Below, piece by piece: positions 1 through 7,682 of a DNA stretch of 64,000 nt. Position numbers and translations under genes: made by a program. Origin of the DNA: JACQFK01 sp964619955 (GTDB taxonomy: Bacteria; Planctomycetota; MHYJ01; JACPRB01); NCBI GenBank assembly GCA_964619955.1, contig CAZUJF010000011.1:71902-135901 (forward strand), in the 5' to 3' direction. Within the stretch, counting starts at the first letter, position 1. Each line of letters begins with the position of its first letter. A model generated the notes under the pieces. The model was not told the DNA's origin, did no database searches, and saw only the letters and a program-made list of their open reading frames with translations.

Positions 1-1068
1 GCGAGCGCGACGATCGCCGTGCGCATCTTCGGACCGGACCTGGAGGAGCTTCGCTCGAAGGCGCGGGAGATCCACGGAGTCATCAAGGAGATCCCCGGGG
101 TCGTGGACGCCAAGCCCGAGGCGCAGGCGCTGGTCCCGCAGATCGAGGTGCGGCTGCGGCCCGAAATGGCGGAGCGCTACGGGCTCACGTCCGGGCAGGT
201 GCGGCGGGCGGCGGCGACGCTGATCAAGGGCGCCAAAGTCGGCGAGATCTACGAGGGACAACGCATCGTCGACATCGCCGTGTGGGGCGCGCCGCGGATC
301 CGGGGCGACCTGGCGGCGCTCCGGGCGCTGCCGATCGAGGGGGGCGCGTCCCTGGGGGAACTCGCGGACGTGCGGATCATGCCGGCGCCCAATGAGATCA
401 AGCGCGAAGGGGCCTCCCGGCGCATCGACGTGACCTGCAACGTGCGCGGGAGGGATCTCGGCGAAGTCGCACGCGAGATCGAGGCGAAGATCAGGTCCGT
501 TTCGTTCGAGCGCGGGTATCACGCCGAGCTGCTCGGCGAATATGCGGCGCGGGCGGAATCCCGGCGGCGGCTGCTGTCTCTGGCGGCGCTGGCGCTGGGG
601 GGCATCCTTGTCCTGCTGCACGTCGATTTCCAGTCCTGGCGCCTGACCTGGATGGTCTTCCTGACGCTGCCGTTCGCGCTGATCGGCGGCGTGGGCGGCG
701 CGCTCCTGGGCGGCGGCGTGCTCTCGCTCGGCTCGCTGGTGGGCTTCGTGACCGTCCTGGGAATCGCGGCCCGCAACGGGATCATGATGGTCAGCCACTG
801 GCGGCATCTCGAGGAGCAGGAGGGCGTCGACTTCGGCCCGGAGCTCGTGATGCGCGGGGCGGAGGAGCGGCTGTCCCCCATCCTGATGACGGCGCTCTGC
901 GCGGCGCTCGCACTGCTGCCGCTCGTCTGGCGCGGCGACGTGCCCGGACACGAGATCGAGTATCCGATGGCGCTGGTGATCCTGGGCGGGCTGGCGACCT
1001 CGACGCTGCTGAACCTGGGGCTGCTCCCGGCGCTCTACGCGGCATTCGGGCGCGCCCGGCCGCGCTGA
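1..1068 (+). CDS. RND efflux pump, heavy-metal (CusA/CzcA) type, C-terminal part
   Basis: The open frame enters from the left edge without a start, so only the last ~355 residues are present. The visible part is the second periplasmic porter half followed by the C-terminal membrane bundle: residues reading AVRIFGPDLEEL resemble the CusA/CzcA segment after the central transmembrane block, and from about nt 560 there are five hydrophobic segments. These proton-driven inner-membrane transporters work with an adaptor and an outer-membrane channel. The helix near nt 720-790 (LGIAARNGIMMVSHW) matches the heavy-metal RND signature region. The stop at 1068 is 4 nt from the end of the convergent gene. 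The substrate (Cu/Ag versus Co/Zn/Cd) cannot be told from this fragment. Confidence 0.85.
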   Translation, partial: ASATIAVRIFGPDLEELRSKAREIHGVIKEIPGVVDAKPEAQALVPQIEVRLRPEMAERYGLTSGQVRRAAATLIKGAKVGEIYEGQRIVDIAVWGAPRIRGDLAALRALPIEGGASLGELADVRIMPAPNEIKREGASRRIDVTCNVRGRDLGEVAREIEAKIRSVSFERGYHAELLGEYAARAESRRRLLSLAALALGGILVLLHVDFQSWRLTWMVFLTLPFALIGGVGGALLGGGVLSLGSLVGFVTVLGIAARNGIMMVSHWRHLEEQEGVDFGPELVMRGAEERLSPILMTALCAALALLPLVWRGDVPGHEIEYPMALVILGGLATSTLLNLGLLPALYAAFGRARPR

Positions 1069-1072
1069 CCCT

Positions 1073-2578
1073 TCAGGTCCTGAGGTGCGCGGGGACCGGC
1101 TTGTATCCGCGGGCCGTGAAGAAGAAGAACCTCAGCGGCGGCGTTTTTAGCAGGGTCGCCCGGCCGACCGGGACGCTCAGGTCGCCCGCGGGCTCCACGG
1201 ACGCGAAGCGCGCCCGGAGCGCGGCCAGCATGCCCGGGAGGCGGTCGCCGTCCTCCACCACGATCACGGCGTCCTTGCCCTCGAGGCGGGCGTCCTCCTG
1301 CCAAAAGTCGTACTGGGATCCCCCGCTCCCCATCGCGTTCTTGCCCTGCACGTCGAAGGGCGCCCGCAGGTGGAACGCCAGCTGGCTGGGGCAGGTGTAT
1401 TTGCGGCCGAGGCCCAGGATGAAGCTGTCCGGCGGAAGTTTCTCCCGGATGCTCCGGACGCGACCGGCCACCTCGGGCCAGCCGTAGAGCCCGGCGAAGG
1501 GGCTCAGGCCGGGAAAGAAGAACGCGGCGTGCAGACTGGCGACCAGGACGGCCGTGGCGGGGATGCCCAGGAGCCAGGGGCGGGCCGCCGCGGTGATCCG
1601 CGAGACGCGGTCCTCGAGCAACACCAGGCTGCCGGCCATCGCCACCGTCAGGGCCAGATACGCGGGCATCGGCCACATGAGGTGCACGACCCGCATGAAG
1701 GAGATCGCGGCGAAGAAGAGCAGCATCGGAACCACGCACCAGTACAGGTACCGCTCCTCCCGGCGCGGGGAGCGGCGGATCCGGAGCACGGTCAGCGCCG
1801 CCAGGGGCAGGCTCAGCGGCATGAAGCCCAGGATCTGGGTCCAGAGGAAATTGAGACTGCTGCGCAGACCCACGCCGCGGGACTCCTGGATGCGCTCCAC
1901 GCCCTGGAAGCGGAACGAGGCCCAGTCATGCGTATGGTTCCAGTAGAAGACGGGGAACAGCACGAGGAGCGCCGCGAGGGCGCCGAGATAGGGCCAGGGC
2001 GAGGCGAGCCAGCGGCGGTCCCGCGGGCTGCTCAGCAGGAAGATCAGGACCGAGACCCCCAGGAAGACCCCGGTGTATTTGGAGAGGCCGGTGGCCCCGA
2101 GCGCCATGCCCGCCAGCACCCAGACCGGCCCCCGGCCCCGGTCGAGCACGTCCCAGACCAGCCACATGGCCAGGGCCCAGAAGAAGAGTTCCGGGCAATC
2201 GGGGAACGCGGCGCTGCCGACGAGCAGCGTCACCGGCTGGCCCAGGTGGATCAGCACCGCCCATCCGGCGGCGCGTTCCCCGTAGATGCGGCGGGCGAAG
2301 GCCGCCAGCAGCAGCATCGTTCCCGTCGAGAAGAGGATGGGCACCGCGCGCACGCCCAGCGGGGTGTCGCCGAAGACGAGGCGGCCCGCGGCGATCGCCC
2401 AGGCGATCATCGGCGGATGGTCGAAGTAGCTCCAGTCCGGATGCCGGGCGAAATTCCAGTGATAGGCCTCCTCCGGCGTCAGCGGCACCCACGCGGCGAA
2501 CGGGATGCGCAGGAGCGCGACACCGAGGACGGCCCAGCCCCACGCGGGCAGGGCGGCTAGCGTCTGCCGAAGACCCAT
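1073..2578 (-). CDS. PMT/ArnT-type (GT39/GT83-like) membrane glycosyltransferase
   Basis: 501 residues with about 11 hydrophobic segments. The first periplasmic loop carries an acidic pair (TPEEAYHW, E36/E37) followed by SYFDHPPM, the arrangement of dolichyl/undecaprenyl-phosphate-sugar transferases of the PMT superfamily, which move a sugar from a lipid carrier onto a cell-envelope acceptor on the outer face of the membrane. A soluble C-terminal domain of ~120 residues follows the membrane part. The ATG at 2578 was chosen because the upstream extension is the out-of-frame tail of the preceding gene. It overlaps that gene by 22 nt and is probably co-transcribed with it as the last gene of a four-gene minus-strand operon. 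Acceptor and sugar are unknown. Confidence 0.8.
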   Translation of the reverse strand: MGLRQTLAALPAWGWAVLGVALLRIPFAAWVPLTPEEAYHWNFARHPDWSYFDHPPMIAWAIAAGRLVFGDTPLGVRAVPILFSTGTMLLLAAFARRIYGERAAGWAVLIHLGQPVTLLVGSAAFPDCPELFFWALAMWLVWDVLDRGRGPVWVLAGMALGATGLSKYTGVFLGVSVLIFLLSSPRDRRWLASPWPYLGALAALLVLFPVFYWNHTHDWASFRFQGVERIQESRGVGLRSSLNFLWTQILGFMPLSLPLAALTVLRIRRSPRREERYLYWCVVPMLLFFAAISFMRVVHLMWPMPAYLALTVAMAGSLVLLEDRVSRITAAARPWLLGIPATAVLVASLHAAFFFPGLSPFAGLYGWPEVAGRVRSIREKLPPDSFILGLGRKYTCPSQLAFHLRAPFDVQGKNAMGSGGSQYDFWQEDARLEGKDAVIVVEDGDRLPGMLAALRARFASVEPAGDLSVPVGRATLLKTPPLRFFFFTARGYKPVPAHLRT

Positions 2579-3654
2579 AGGTGGCTGATCAAAAAGGTGA
2601 CGGCGGTCCCGGCCACGATCCCCACGAACGCGGAAGGCAGGTAGTGCATCGACTCCAGAAGGCGCATCACGCCCAGCTGCACGCCCAGCCCCCCCACCGC
2701 GCCGAGCGCGTAGAGGAGGTAGGATTTCGGGATGTTGCTGCCTTTGGCGCGAAAAGTCCAGATCCGGTTGATCAGGTAGTTCGAACTCATGGCGGCGATG
2801 AAGGCCGCCGTGGCCCCCTGGTAGCGCGTGAGCCCCGCCCGGGACACCAGCAGCCACAGGATCGCCAGATGCAGGCCGAGGCCGCTGGTCCCGGTGATGA
2901 GGAACTTGAGCAGCCGGTGGGGCCAGGCGTTCAGGTCGCGGTACAGCGTCCAGACCTGCTTCAGATACTCGCGGCGCTCATGGGCGCTGAACTTGCTGTG
3001 GCCCGCGCCGCGATCCTCGAAGCGGATGGGGACCTCCGCCACGTTCCGGAAGCGCCCCCGGGCGAGGATCTCGAGCAGGATCTTGAAGCCGCGGGGTTTG
3101 AGTTCCAGGCCGCTCAGCGAGGCCCGGCGCAGGCAGAAGAAGCCGGCCATCGGGTCGCGGACCGCGGTCAGAGGACTCGCGAAGAGGGAGCCCATCTTCG
3201 AGGCCAGCCGGCGGAAGAGGGGCCATTCCTCGATCCCGCCCCCGGGGACGTAGCGGCTTCCCACCGCCACCTCCGCCCCCTGCTCCACCGCCCGGATGAG
3301 CGCCGGCACCATCTCGGGCGGGTGGCTGAGGTCGGCGTCCATGACGACGCAGATCTCGGCGCGCGCCTCCCGGATCCCGCGCAGCACCGCCGTGGACAGC
3401 CCGCGCTCGTCCCGGCGCTCGATCACCCGCACGGGATGCCCGGCGGCGGCCAGGGCGCGGATGCGGTCGGCGGTCCCGTCCGAGGAGGCGTCGTCGACCA
3501 CCACGACCTCCACGCCGGGCGCGGCCGCAAGGATCCTCTCGACCAGGGGACCGATATTGTCCGCCTCGTTGTAGGTGGGGACGACGACGGTCGCCTGCAC
3601 CACGGTCCCGGGAGTCGGCATCTGGCTCATGGAGGTGCGAGAGATCTTATTCAT
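2557..3654 (-). CDS. GT2 polyprenyl-phosphate sugar synthase fused to GtrA membrane domain
   Basis: 365 residues. The N-terminal half (about 20-235) is a GT-A fold family 2 transferase like DPM1/GtrB, with VVPTYNEADNI and the DAD motif at 106-108 that binds metal and the nucleotide sugar. The C-terminal 120 residues hold four hydrophobic helices of the GtrA/DPMS type, thought to anchor the enzyme or flip the lipid-linked sugar. The expected product is a polyprenyl-phosphate sugar, which is the donor needed by PMT-type enzymes such as the downstream gene. ATG 3654 is preceded by GGAAA at 7-nt spacing; ATG 3630 lacks a ribosome site. The fusion of synthase and flippase-like domain is a known architecture. 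Confidence 0.85.
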   Translation of the reverse strand: MNKISRTSMSQMPTPGTVVQATVVVPTYNEADNIGPLVERILAAAPGVEVVVVDDASSDGTADRIRALAAAGHPVRVIERRDERGLSTAVLRGIREARAEICVVMDADLSHPPEMVPALIRAVEQGAEVAVGSRYVPGGGIEEWPLFRRLASKMGSLFASPLTAVRDPMAGFFCLRRASLSGLELKPRGFKILLEILARGRFRNVAEVPIRFEDRGAGHSKFSAHERREYLKQVWTLYRDLNAWPHRLLKFLITGTSGLGLHLAILWLLVSRAGLTRYQGATAAFIAAMSSNYLINRIWTFRAKGSNIPKSYLLYALGAVGGLGVQLGVMRLLESMHYLPSAFVGIVAGTAVTFLISHLWVFGRR

Positions 3655-3692
3655 TTTCGCGTTTCCAGCCAGTCTGAAAACGCGACGGGACG

Positions 3693-5759
3693 CTACGGAC
3701 CGCCCGCCCGCCGGCGGATGTGCTCCAGGACCGCGGGGTCGACCCCGCCGTTCTCCAGCGCCGCCTGGAAATGCCGCCGGGCCTCCTCCGGGCGCCGCGC
3801 CGCCAGCGCCAGCTCGCCCAGGTAGTAATGCCCCATGGTCCGCAGTTCCCCGCCCACCCGGGACGCCAGGAGCGCCTGGAACTGCGCGTGCGCCTCGGGC
3901 AGGCGGTCCGTGAGATACAGCGCGAGCGCCCGGTAATAGCGGACATCGGGCTCCGCAAGCAGCGCGGGATCCAGCGCCAGAACCTCCTCGTAGATGGCCA
4001 GCGCCTTCGCCGGCTCGGCCTGCAGGATCTGGGTCGCGAGCCTTCGCCGCGCGAGGAGGATCGGCTGGATGAGCCGCTCCTCGTAGGACTCCAGCCTCCA
4101 GGTGACGACGCCTTCCTTCGACACGCTGGATCTCGTCGCCCGCGCCCGGCCCTTGCGCCGGATCCACTCCGGCAGCGACACGCCGAAATCCCAGTATCGG
4201 AGATCCAGCGCCGCCTCGGAGGACGCCATCACCTTCCAGAACATGCCCGCCGGGACCACCGCCAGGTCCGGGCGCAGATAGCGCGCATCCGGCCTGTGCT
4301 CCGTGAACACCGGACGCCCCGGGCCCGCATTCTCGTTGGCGAACGCCGTCGACAGGAAGAACTCCCAGGACAGCCCCTTCATGCGGGCGCCGCCGTCGGA
4401 GACATCGGGCGTCTTCAGACCGTACTGCTCCCGCACGACCTTCTGGTACCAGGCCTCCCCCAGGAAGACGCCGCTGACGATGCGCCGGTCGCGCCCCTCT
4501 CCCCGGACCAGCCGCAGATAGAGCGTCCCCGAGATCGCGTCGTCCGTCCAGACGAGCAGCGGCGCCCCGGGATCCGTCGCGTTGATGACCAGGCGGGAAA
4601 ACTCCTCCGCCGCGGTGTAGCCCCGCTGATTCAGATCCGCCCCGTTCGCGAGCAGCATCCAGGCCAGGCCGCCGGCGGCCGCCCCGATCCCGGCCCGGCG
4701 CCTCCAGGCCTCCAGTTCGGAGACCCCCAGGGCCACCAGGAGACCCAGCGGAATCCACGCCGCGACCAGCCATTGATCCGGATAGACCTCGTGCAGGGAG
4801 AGGCAGGTCGCCGCGACCACGGGGACGACCCAGGCGCCGATCAGGGCCAGCAGCCCCCGGCAGCGGCGGAAGGCGCCCCAGACCCCGGCCCCCAGGAGCA
4901 GCACGCCCCCGCCCAGGAACTCCTCCCAGCCGAACCGCAGGGCCGACGTCCAGCGGAGCGCATCCCAGCCGTGCGACGATCCCTGATCCAGGAAGCGCGC
5001 CCCGCGCACGTAGTCCACCACCTCCCCCAGCGTGCGGGCTTCGCCGAACTGCGCCACGGAAGTCCGGGCGGTCAGCGCGGGCAGCAGCGCGGCGGGGGCG
5101 AACGCCGTGAACGCCGCCAGCCCGACCACGAGCGCGAAGAAGCCCCAGCCCCAGTCCCGGATGCGGTCCCGGCGCGCCCACGCATAAGCGAGCATCACGG
5201 GGACCAGCATCGTGGCCAGCGGATGGGCGCTCCAGGAAGCCCCCAGAACCACCCCCATCAGCAGGAAGTGCCGTCGGCGCTCGGCCCGCGCCAGCAGCCA
5301 GAGCAGGACCGAGGCCAGGAAGTAGAACAGCGCGTAGCTTTTCGCCAGGATCGCGGCGAAGGCGTAGGAGTATCCCGCCGCCATCAGGCAGCCCGCGGCC
5401 GCCGCCGCGACGTCGATCCCGGGCCCCGGGGCCACGCGGACGAGGAAGCGCCGCGCGGCCAGGGCCAGAAACGCCGCGCCTCCGGCCGCGCAGAGGGAGG
5501 AGAACAGATGCACCGCCAGCGGGAAACCCAAGAGCGGCGCCGTCAGCAACGTCCAGCCCTTGCACAGGAAGAGGTAGAGGAGGAAGCCGGGGGGATACAG
5601 CGGCAGGAATTCGTGGACCGCGACATGGTAGAAACCGGAATCCTGCCAGTAGACCGTGTTCCCCACGGTGGAGAGCGAGAGGACGAGGGAGACACAGAAC
5701 GGGACCAGCGGCACCGCCCGGCGGGCCGCCCGCGAGCCGGGTTCCGCGGGGTCGCTCAT
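3693..5759 (-). CDS. DUF2723-like membrane protein with C-terminal TPR repeats
   Basis: 688 residues. The first loop (QDSGFYHVAVH, then YPPGFLLY) has the layout of DUF2723 proteins, polytopic membrane proteins related to PMT glycosyltransferases, with an acidic residue in the first extracytoplasmic loop. About ten membrane segments occupy residues 15-400. A soluble region follows and the last ~130 residues are TPR-like (ALAIYEEVLALDP, HAQFQALLAS, ARRHFQAALENG). ATG 5759 overlaps the stop of the upstream zinc-ribbon gene by four bases, so the two are translationally coupled. A gap of 38 nt separates it from the GT2-GtrA gene. The function is probably envelope glycan assembly; the sugar is unknown. 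Confidence 0.7.
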   Translation of the reverse strand: MSDPAEPGSRAARRAVPLVPFCVSLVLSLSTVGNTVYWQDSGFYHVAVHEFLPLYPPGFLLYLFLCKGWTLLTAPLLGFPLAVHLFSSLCAAGGAAFLALAARRFLVRVAPGPGIDVAAAAAGCLMAAGYSYAFAAILAKSYALFYFLASVLLWLLARAERRRHFLLMGVVLGASWSAHPLATMLVPVMLAYAWARRDRIRDWGWGFFALVVGLAAFTAFAPAALLPALTARTSVAQFGEARTLGEVVDYVRGARFLDQGSSHGWDALRWTSALRFGWEEFLGGGVLLLGAGVWGAFRRCRGLLALIGAWVVPVVAATCLSLHEVYPDQWLVAAWIPLGLLVALGVSELEAWRRRAGIGAAAGGLAWMLLANGADLNQRGYTAAEEFSRLVINATDPGAPLLVWTDDAISGTLYLRLVRGEGRDRRIVSGVFLGEAWYQKVVREQYGLKTPDVSDGGARMKGLSWEFFLSTAFANENAGPGRPVFTEHRPDARYLRPDLAVVPAGMFWKVMASSEAALDLRYWDFGVSLPEWIRRKGRARATRSSVSKEGVVTWRLESYEERLIQPILLARRRLATQILQAEPAKALAIYEEVLALDPALLAEPDVRYYRALALYLTDRLPEAHAQFQALLASRVGGELRTMGHYYLGELALAARRPEEARRHFQAALENGGVDPAVLEHIRRRAGGP

Positions 5760-6115
5760 CCCTCGGTGTGCCAGCTCGAGACCCCGAGCAGGGCCCGGCA
5801 CTTGGGGCAGAAGTAGATCTTCTCCCGCACGTAGATGGTCACCTCGGTTTCGCTGGAGCCGATGTTCTCCCAGGTCAGCTCGAAGCGGCAGTACGGGCAG
5901 ACGAAGCCGCCCCGGCTCTCCCCGCCGTGCAGGCGGTCCCGGACGCGCAGCGCCAGGCGCTTCGCGGCGGCCGGATCCGAGGCCGGCAGCCCGATGCAGG
6001 CGGAGCACAGCTCGCCGCGGTTGTCCGAGGGGCGTTTGCAGACCGGGCAGGGGGCCGGCTTGCTCGCGCGCGATTTTTTCCGGGGCGCTTTTCGGGCAGG
6101 CATGACGGGGCTCAT
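5756..6115 (-). CDS. Small double zinc-ribbon protein
   Basis: About 119 residues, basic at the N-terminus, with two four-cysteine clusters: CPVC...CSAC near residues 22-39 and CPYC...CPKC near 72-105. These look like two zinc ribbons. No catalytic motif is visible and I do not recognise the family. ATG 6115 has GGAGG about 14 nt upstream, which is far; ATG 6103 is an alternative. It is the first gene of the minus-strand glycan operon and overlaps the next start by four bases (ATGA, 5756-5759). The divergent, AT-rich 6116-6232 region contains a possible minus-strand promoter (TTCATA-N17-TACAAA). It faces a bactofilin operon that also encodes a zinc-ribbon protein. Confidence 0.65.
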   Translation of the reverse strand: MSPVMPARKAPRKKSRASKPAPCPVCKRPSDNRGELCSACIGLPASDPAAAKRLALRVRDRLHGGESRGGFVCPYCRFELTWENIGSSETEVTIYVREKIYFCPKCRALLGVSSWHTEG

Positions 6116-6164
6116 TCTAGGGGCGATTTCCTCCGGAGTCCAGCCTCCGCGCCCAGTTTTGTAC

Positions 6165-6193
6165 TTGACAATTTGTAAACTATGAAGTATCAC
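6165..6193 (+). promoter_or_regulatory. Sigma70-type promoter of the bactofilin operon
   Basis: A perfect -35 (TTGACA, 6165-6170), a 17-nt spacer and TATCAC (6188-6193, 4 of 6 matches to TATAAT) sit in a conspicuously AT-rich island. Predicted transcription start is near 6200, leaving a ~33-nt leader with GGAGAGAGAGGG before the ATG at 6233. Confidence 0.7.
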
Positions 6194-6232
6194 TAAGTGG
6201 GTCACTTCGGAACTTTAGGAGAGAGAGGGTTT

Positions 6233-6634
6233 ATGGCTGAAACACGTCCCGCCGGCAGCGAAACCATCATCGGCGCCGATGTCCAGATCAAGGGCGAGAT
6301 CTCCTACGAAGGCACGATGAAGGTCGAGGGCCGCATCGAAGGCAAGATCACCTCGAAGGGCCGCCTGGCCCTGGGCAAGGGCGGCCAGATCACGGCCGAC
6401 GTCGTCGTCGGCAACGTCTCCCTGGACGGCTCGTTCAAGGGGAACGTCACCGCGGCCGAACGCATCGAGCTGACCTCGAGCGCGAACGTGCTCGGCGACA
6501 TCCGCTCCCCCAAGCTCGTCATCGCCGAGGGGGCGACGTTCGTCGGCAACTGCCACGTGAGCCCGGACGCCCTGAAGGACGTCAAGGTCGCGGAGTTCGT
6601 GACGGCGATTCCCGCCACCCCGATCAAGAAGTAA
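6233..6634 (+). CDS. Bactofilin
   Basis: 133 residues. The core from about residue 15 to 120 is a right-handed beta-helix made of short hydrophobic-glycine repeats (IIGADVQIKGEI, MKVEGRIEGKI, ADVVVGNVSLDG), the bactofilin fold (DUF583/PF04519). Bactofilins polymerise without nucleotide into membrane-associated filaments used for cell shape, stalk formation or positioning of other machines, including type IV pilus proteins in Myxococcus. The start ATG 6233 has a good purine-rich ribosome site (GGAG then GAGGG). It is followed 15 nt later by a second bactofilin-like gene. Confidence 0.92.
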   Translation: MAETRPAGSETIIGADVQIKGEISYEGTMKVEGRIEGKITSKGRLALGKGGQITADVVVGNVSLDGSFKGNVTAAERIELTSSANVLGDIRSPKLVIAEGATFVGNCHVSPDALKDVKVAEFVTAIPATPIKK

Positions 6635-6649
6635 CGAGCGCGAGGCGGC

Positions 6650-7117
6650 ATGGCCAAGGAAGCAGCACGCAGGCTGATTTTCTGCCCGCGCTGCGATGCC
6701 CGGCAGGAAGTGTCCGGCATCACCAAATCGACCTCGTGCCCGGGCTGCCACCGGAACATCTCCACGACGGACGTGGAGATCAACGAGTACTGCGCCAAGA
6801 TCGAGATGTACACGGCCGGTATCGTGACGGTGGGACGCAAGGGCACGCTGATCGCCGAGGTGCGCGCCGAGGGCGTCGTGGTGAAGGGCGGGGAGATCAA
6901 GGGTCCCGTGACGTCCCGGGGACCGGTGTCGCTCGAGAAGGGCGGCCGGCTCTTCGGAAACCTCACCGCGCCCCTGATGGCGGTCCAGGACGGCGCCCAG
7001 CTCGTGGGCATGATCGTCATCGGACCCCGCGCCTCGGAGCTGCTGGCGGAGATCGACGCGGCCCTGGCGGCCGCCCGTCCCGCCCCCGCCCCGCCCGCCG
7101 CGAAGGTGCCCGCATGA
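6650..7117 (+). CDS. Zinc-ribbon bactofilin-like protein
   Basis: 155 residues. An N-terminal zinc ribbon (CPRC at 12-15, CPGC at 30-33) is followed by a short bactofilin-type beta-helix (about 50-130: GIVTVGRKGTLIAEV, VVVKGGEIKGPV, GGRLFGNLTAPLM) and an Ala/Pro-rich tail. It is cotranscribed with the canonical bactofilin 15 nt upstream and ends at the intrinsic terminator. A plausible role is a co-polymer or adaptor that links the filament to another protein or membrane through the zinc finger; this is inference. Start ATG 6650 lies after GAGGCGGC. Confidence 0.85.
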   Translation: MAKEAARRLIFCPRCDARQEVSGITKSTSCPGCHRNISTTDVEINEYCAKIEMYTAGIVTVGRKGTLIAEVRAEGVVVKGGEIKGPVTSRGPVSLEKGGRLFGNLTAPLMAVQDGAQLVGMIVIGPRASELLAEIDAALAAARPAPAPPAAKVPA

Positions 7118-7120
7118 TCC

Positions 7121-7165
7121 CGGGACCCGGTTTCCCGAAAAGAAGCCGGGTCCCGTCGCTTTTTT
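7121..7165 (+). terminator. Intrinsic terminator of the bactofilin operon
   Basis: A perfect 10-bp stem (CGGGACCCGG, 7121-7130, with CCGGGTCCCG, 7146-7155), a 15-nt loop and the run TCGCTTTTTT. It sits 4 nt after the stop at 7117. Confidence 0.9.
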
Positions 7166-7314
7166 CGCTCACTTTTCGCCCGAACGTCGTCAGACTATCA
7201 GCAGGACAGCAGGCGTGAGGTACCGGGATAGCGCTCCCGGGGATGAAGCGCAGGGTGGCCCGCGTTGAACGGAAGACGGGATCAAAGGATCCCGGCCTGA
7301 GAAAAGGGGCAGCC
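7166..7314 (+). other. Structured leader region upstream of the 81-aa zinc-finger-like gene
   Basis: 149 nt between the terminator and the next start. Two clean hairpins are visible: CCGGGA/TCCCGG with a 6-nt loop (about 7222-7239) and CGGGATC-AAAG-GATCCCG at 7277-7294, the second ending ~10 nt before the AGGGG ribosome site. I could not match the conserved cores of glycine, SAM, c-di-GMP, fluoride, cobalamin or guanidine riboswitches. It may simply be a 5' UTR. Confidence 0.3.
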
Positions 7315-7560
7315 ATGATGAATCCTCATCCCGCCAAGAGTCACCGCCTCACGGGCGAGGCCCCCAAGCACTGTCCCCACTGCCGCAAGGCCGTGGCGAA
7401 GTCCGAGGTCACCCCCGTGTGGAGCCCCGGGGACGAAGCCGGCATCGACCATCCGGAAACGGGCGTGCTCTACACGTTCGAATGCGGCTGGCGCGCCTTC
7501 CGGGTCGTGCCCGGACGCGAGAAGCTGACGCCCTTCGGCCTGGCCGAGCTCGCGCGCTGA
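7315..7560 (+). CDS. Hypothetical small protein with a CxxC motif
   Basis: 81 residues (start MMNPHPAK; ATG 7315 or 7318) with AGGGG at 7305-7309. It contains one CPHC pair near residue 20 and a third cysteine in FECGW near residue 63, so a partial zinc-binding site is possible. No membrane segment or signal peptide. I do not recognise the family. It is flanked by a structured leader and, 49 nt downstream, by tRNA-Val on the same strand. Codon usage matches the surroundings, which supports a real gene. Confidence 0.55.
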   Translation: MMNPHPAKSHRLTGEAPKHCPHCRKAVAKSEVTPVWSPGDEAGIDHPETGVLYTFECGWRAFRVVPGREKLTPFGLAELAR

Positions 7561-7609
7561 ACCGCGGATTGACCGGCGCGTCCCGCTCGCGTACCTTCAG
7601 CGGCGGAAC

Positions 7610-7682
7610 GGGCCGTTAGCTCAGCGGTTAGAGCATCTGCCTTACACGCAGAGGGTCGGGGGTTCGAATCCCTCACGGCTCA
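7610..7682 (+). tRNA. tRNA-Val (anticodon TAC)
   Basis: 73 nt folding as a full cloverleaf: acceptor GGGCCGT pairs with ACGGCTC (one G-U), D-arm GCTC...GAGC, anticodon stem CTGC/GCAG with loop CTTACAC (TAC reads GUA valine codons), and T-arm with GGTTCGAATCC. The discriminator is A at 7682 and CCA is not encoded. The last ten bases are overlapped on the opposite strand by the stop end of arnD (7673). Confidence 0.95.

Noticed and set aside
7166..7314. Riboswitch upstream of the 81-aa gene
   Set aside because: Two simple hairpins only; none of the conserved cores I could check was found. Kept as a structured leader with low confidence.
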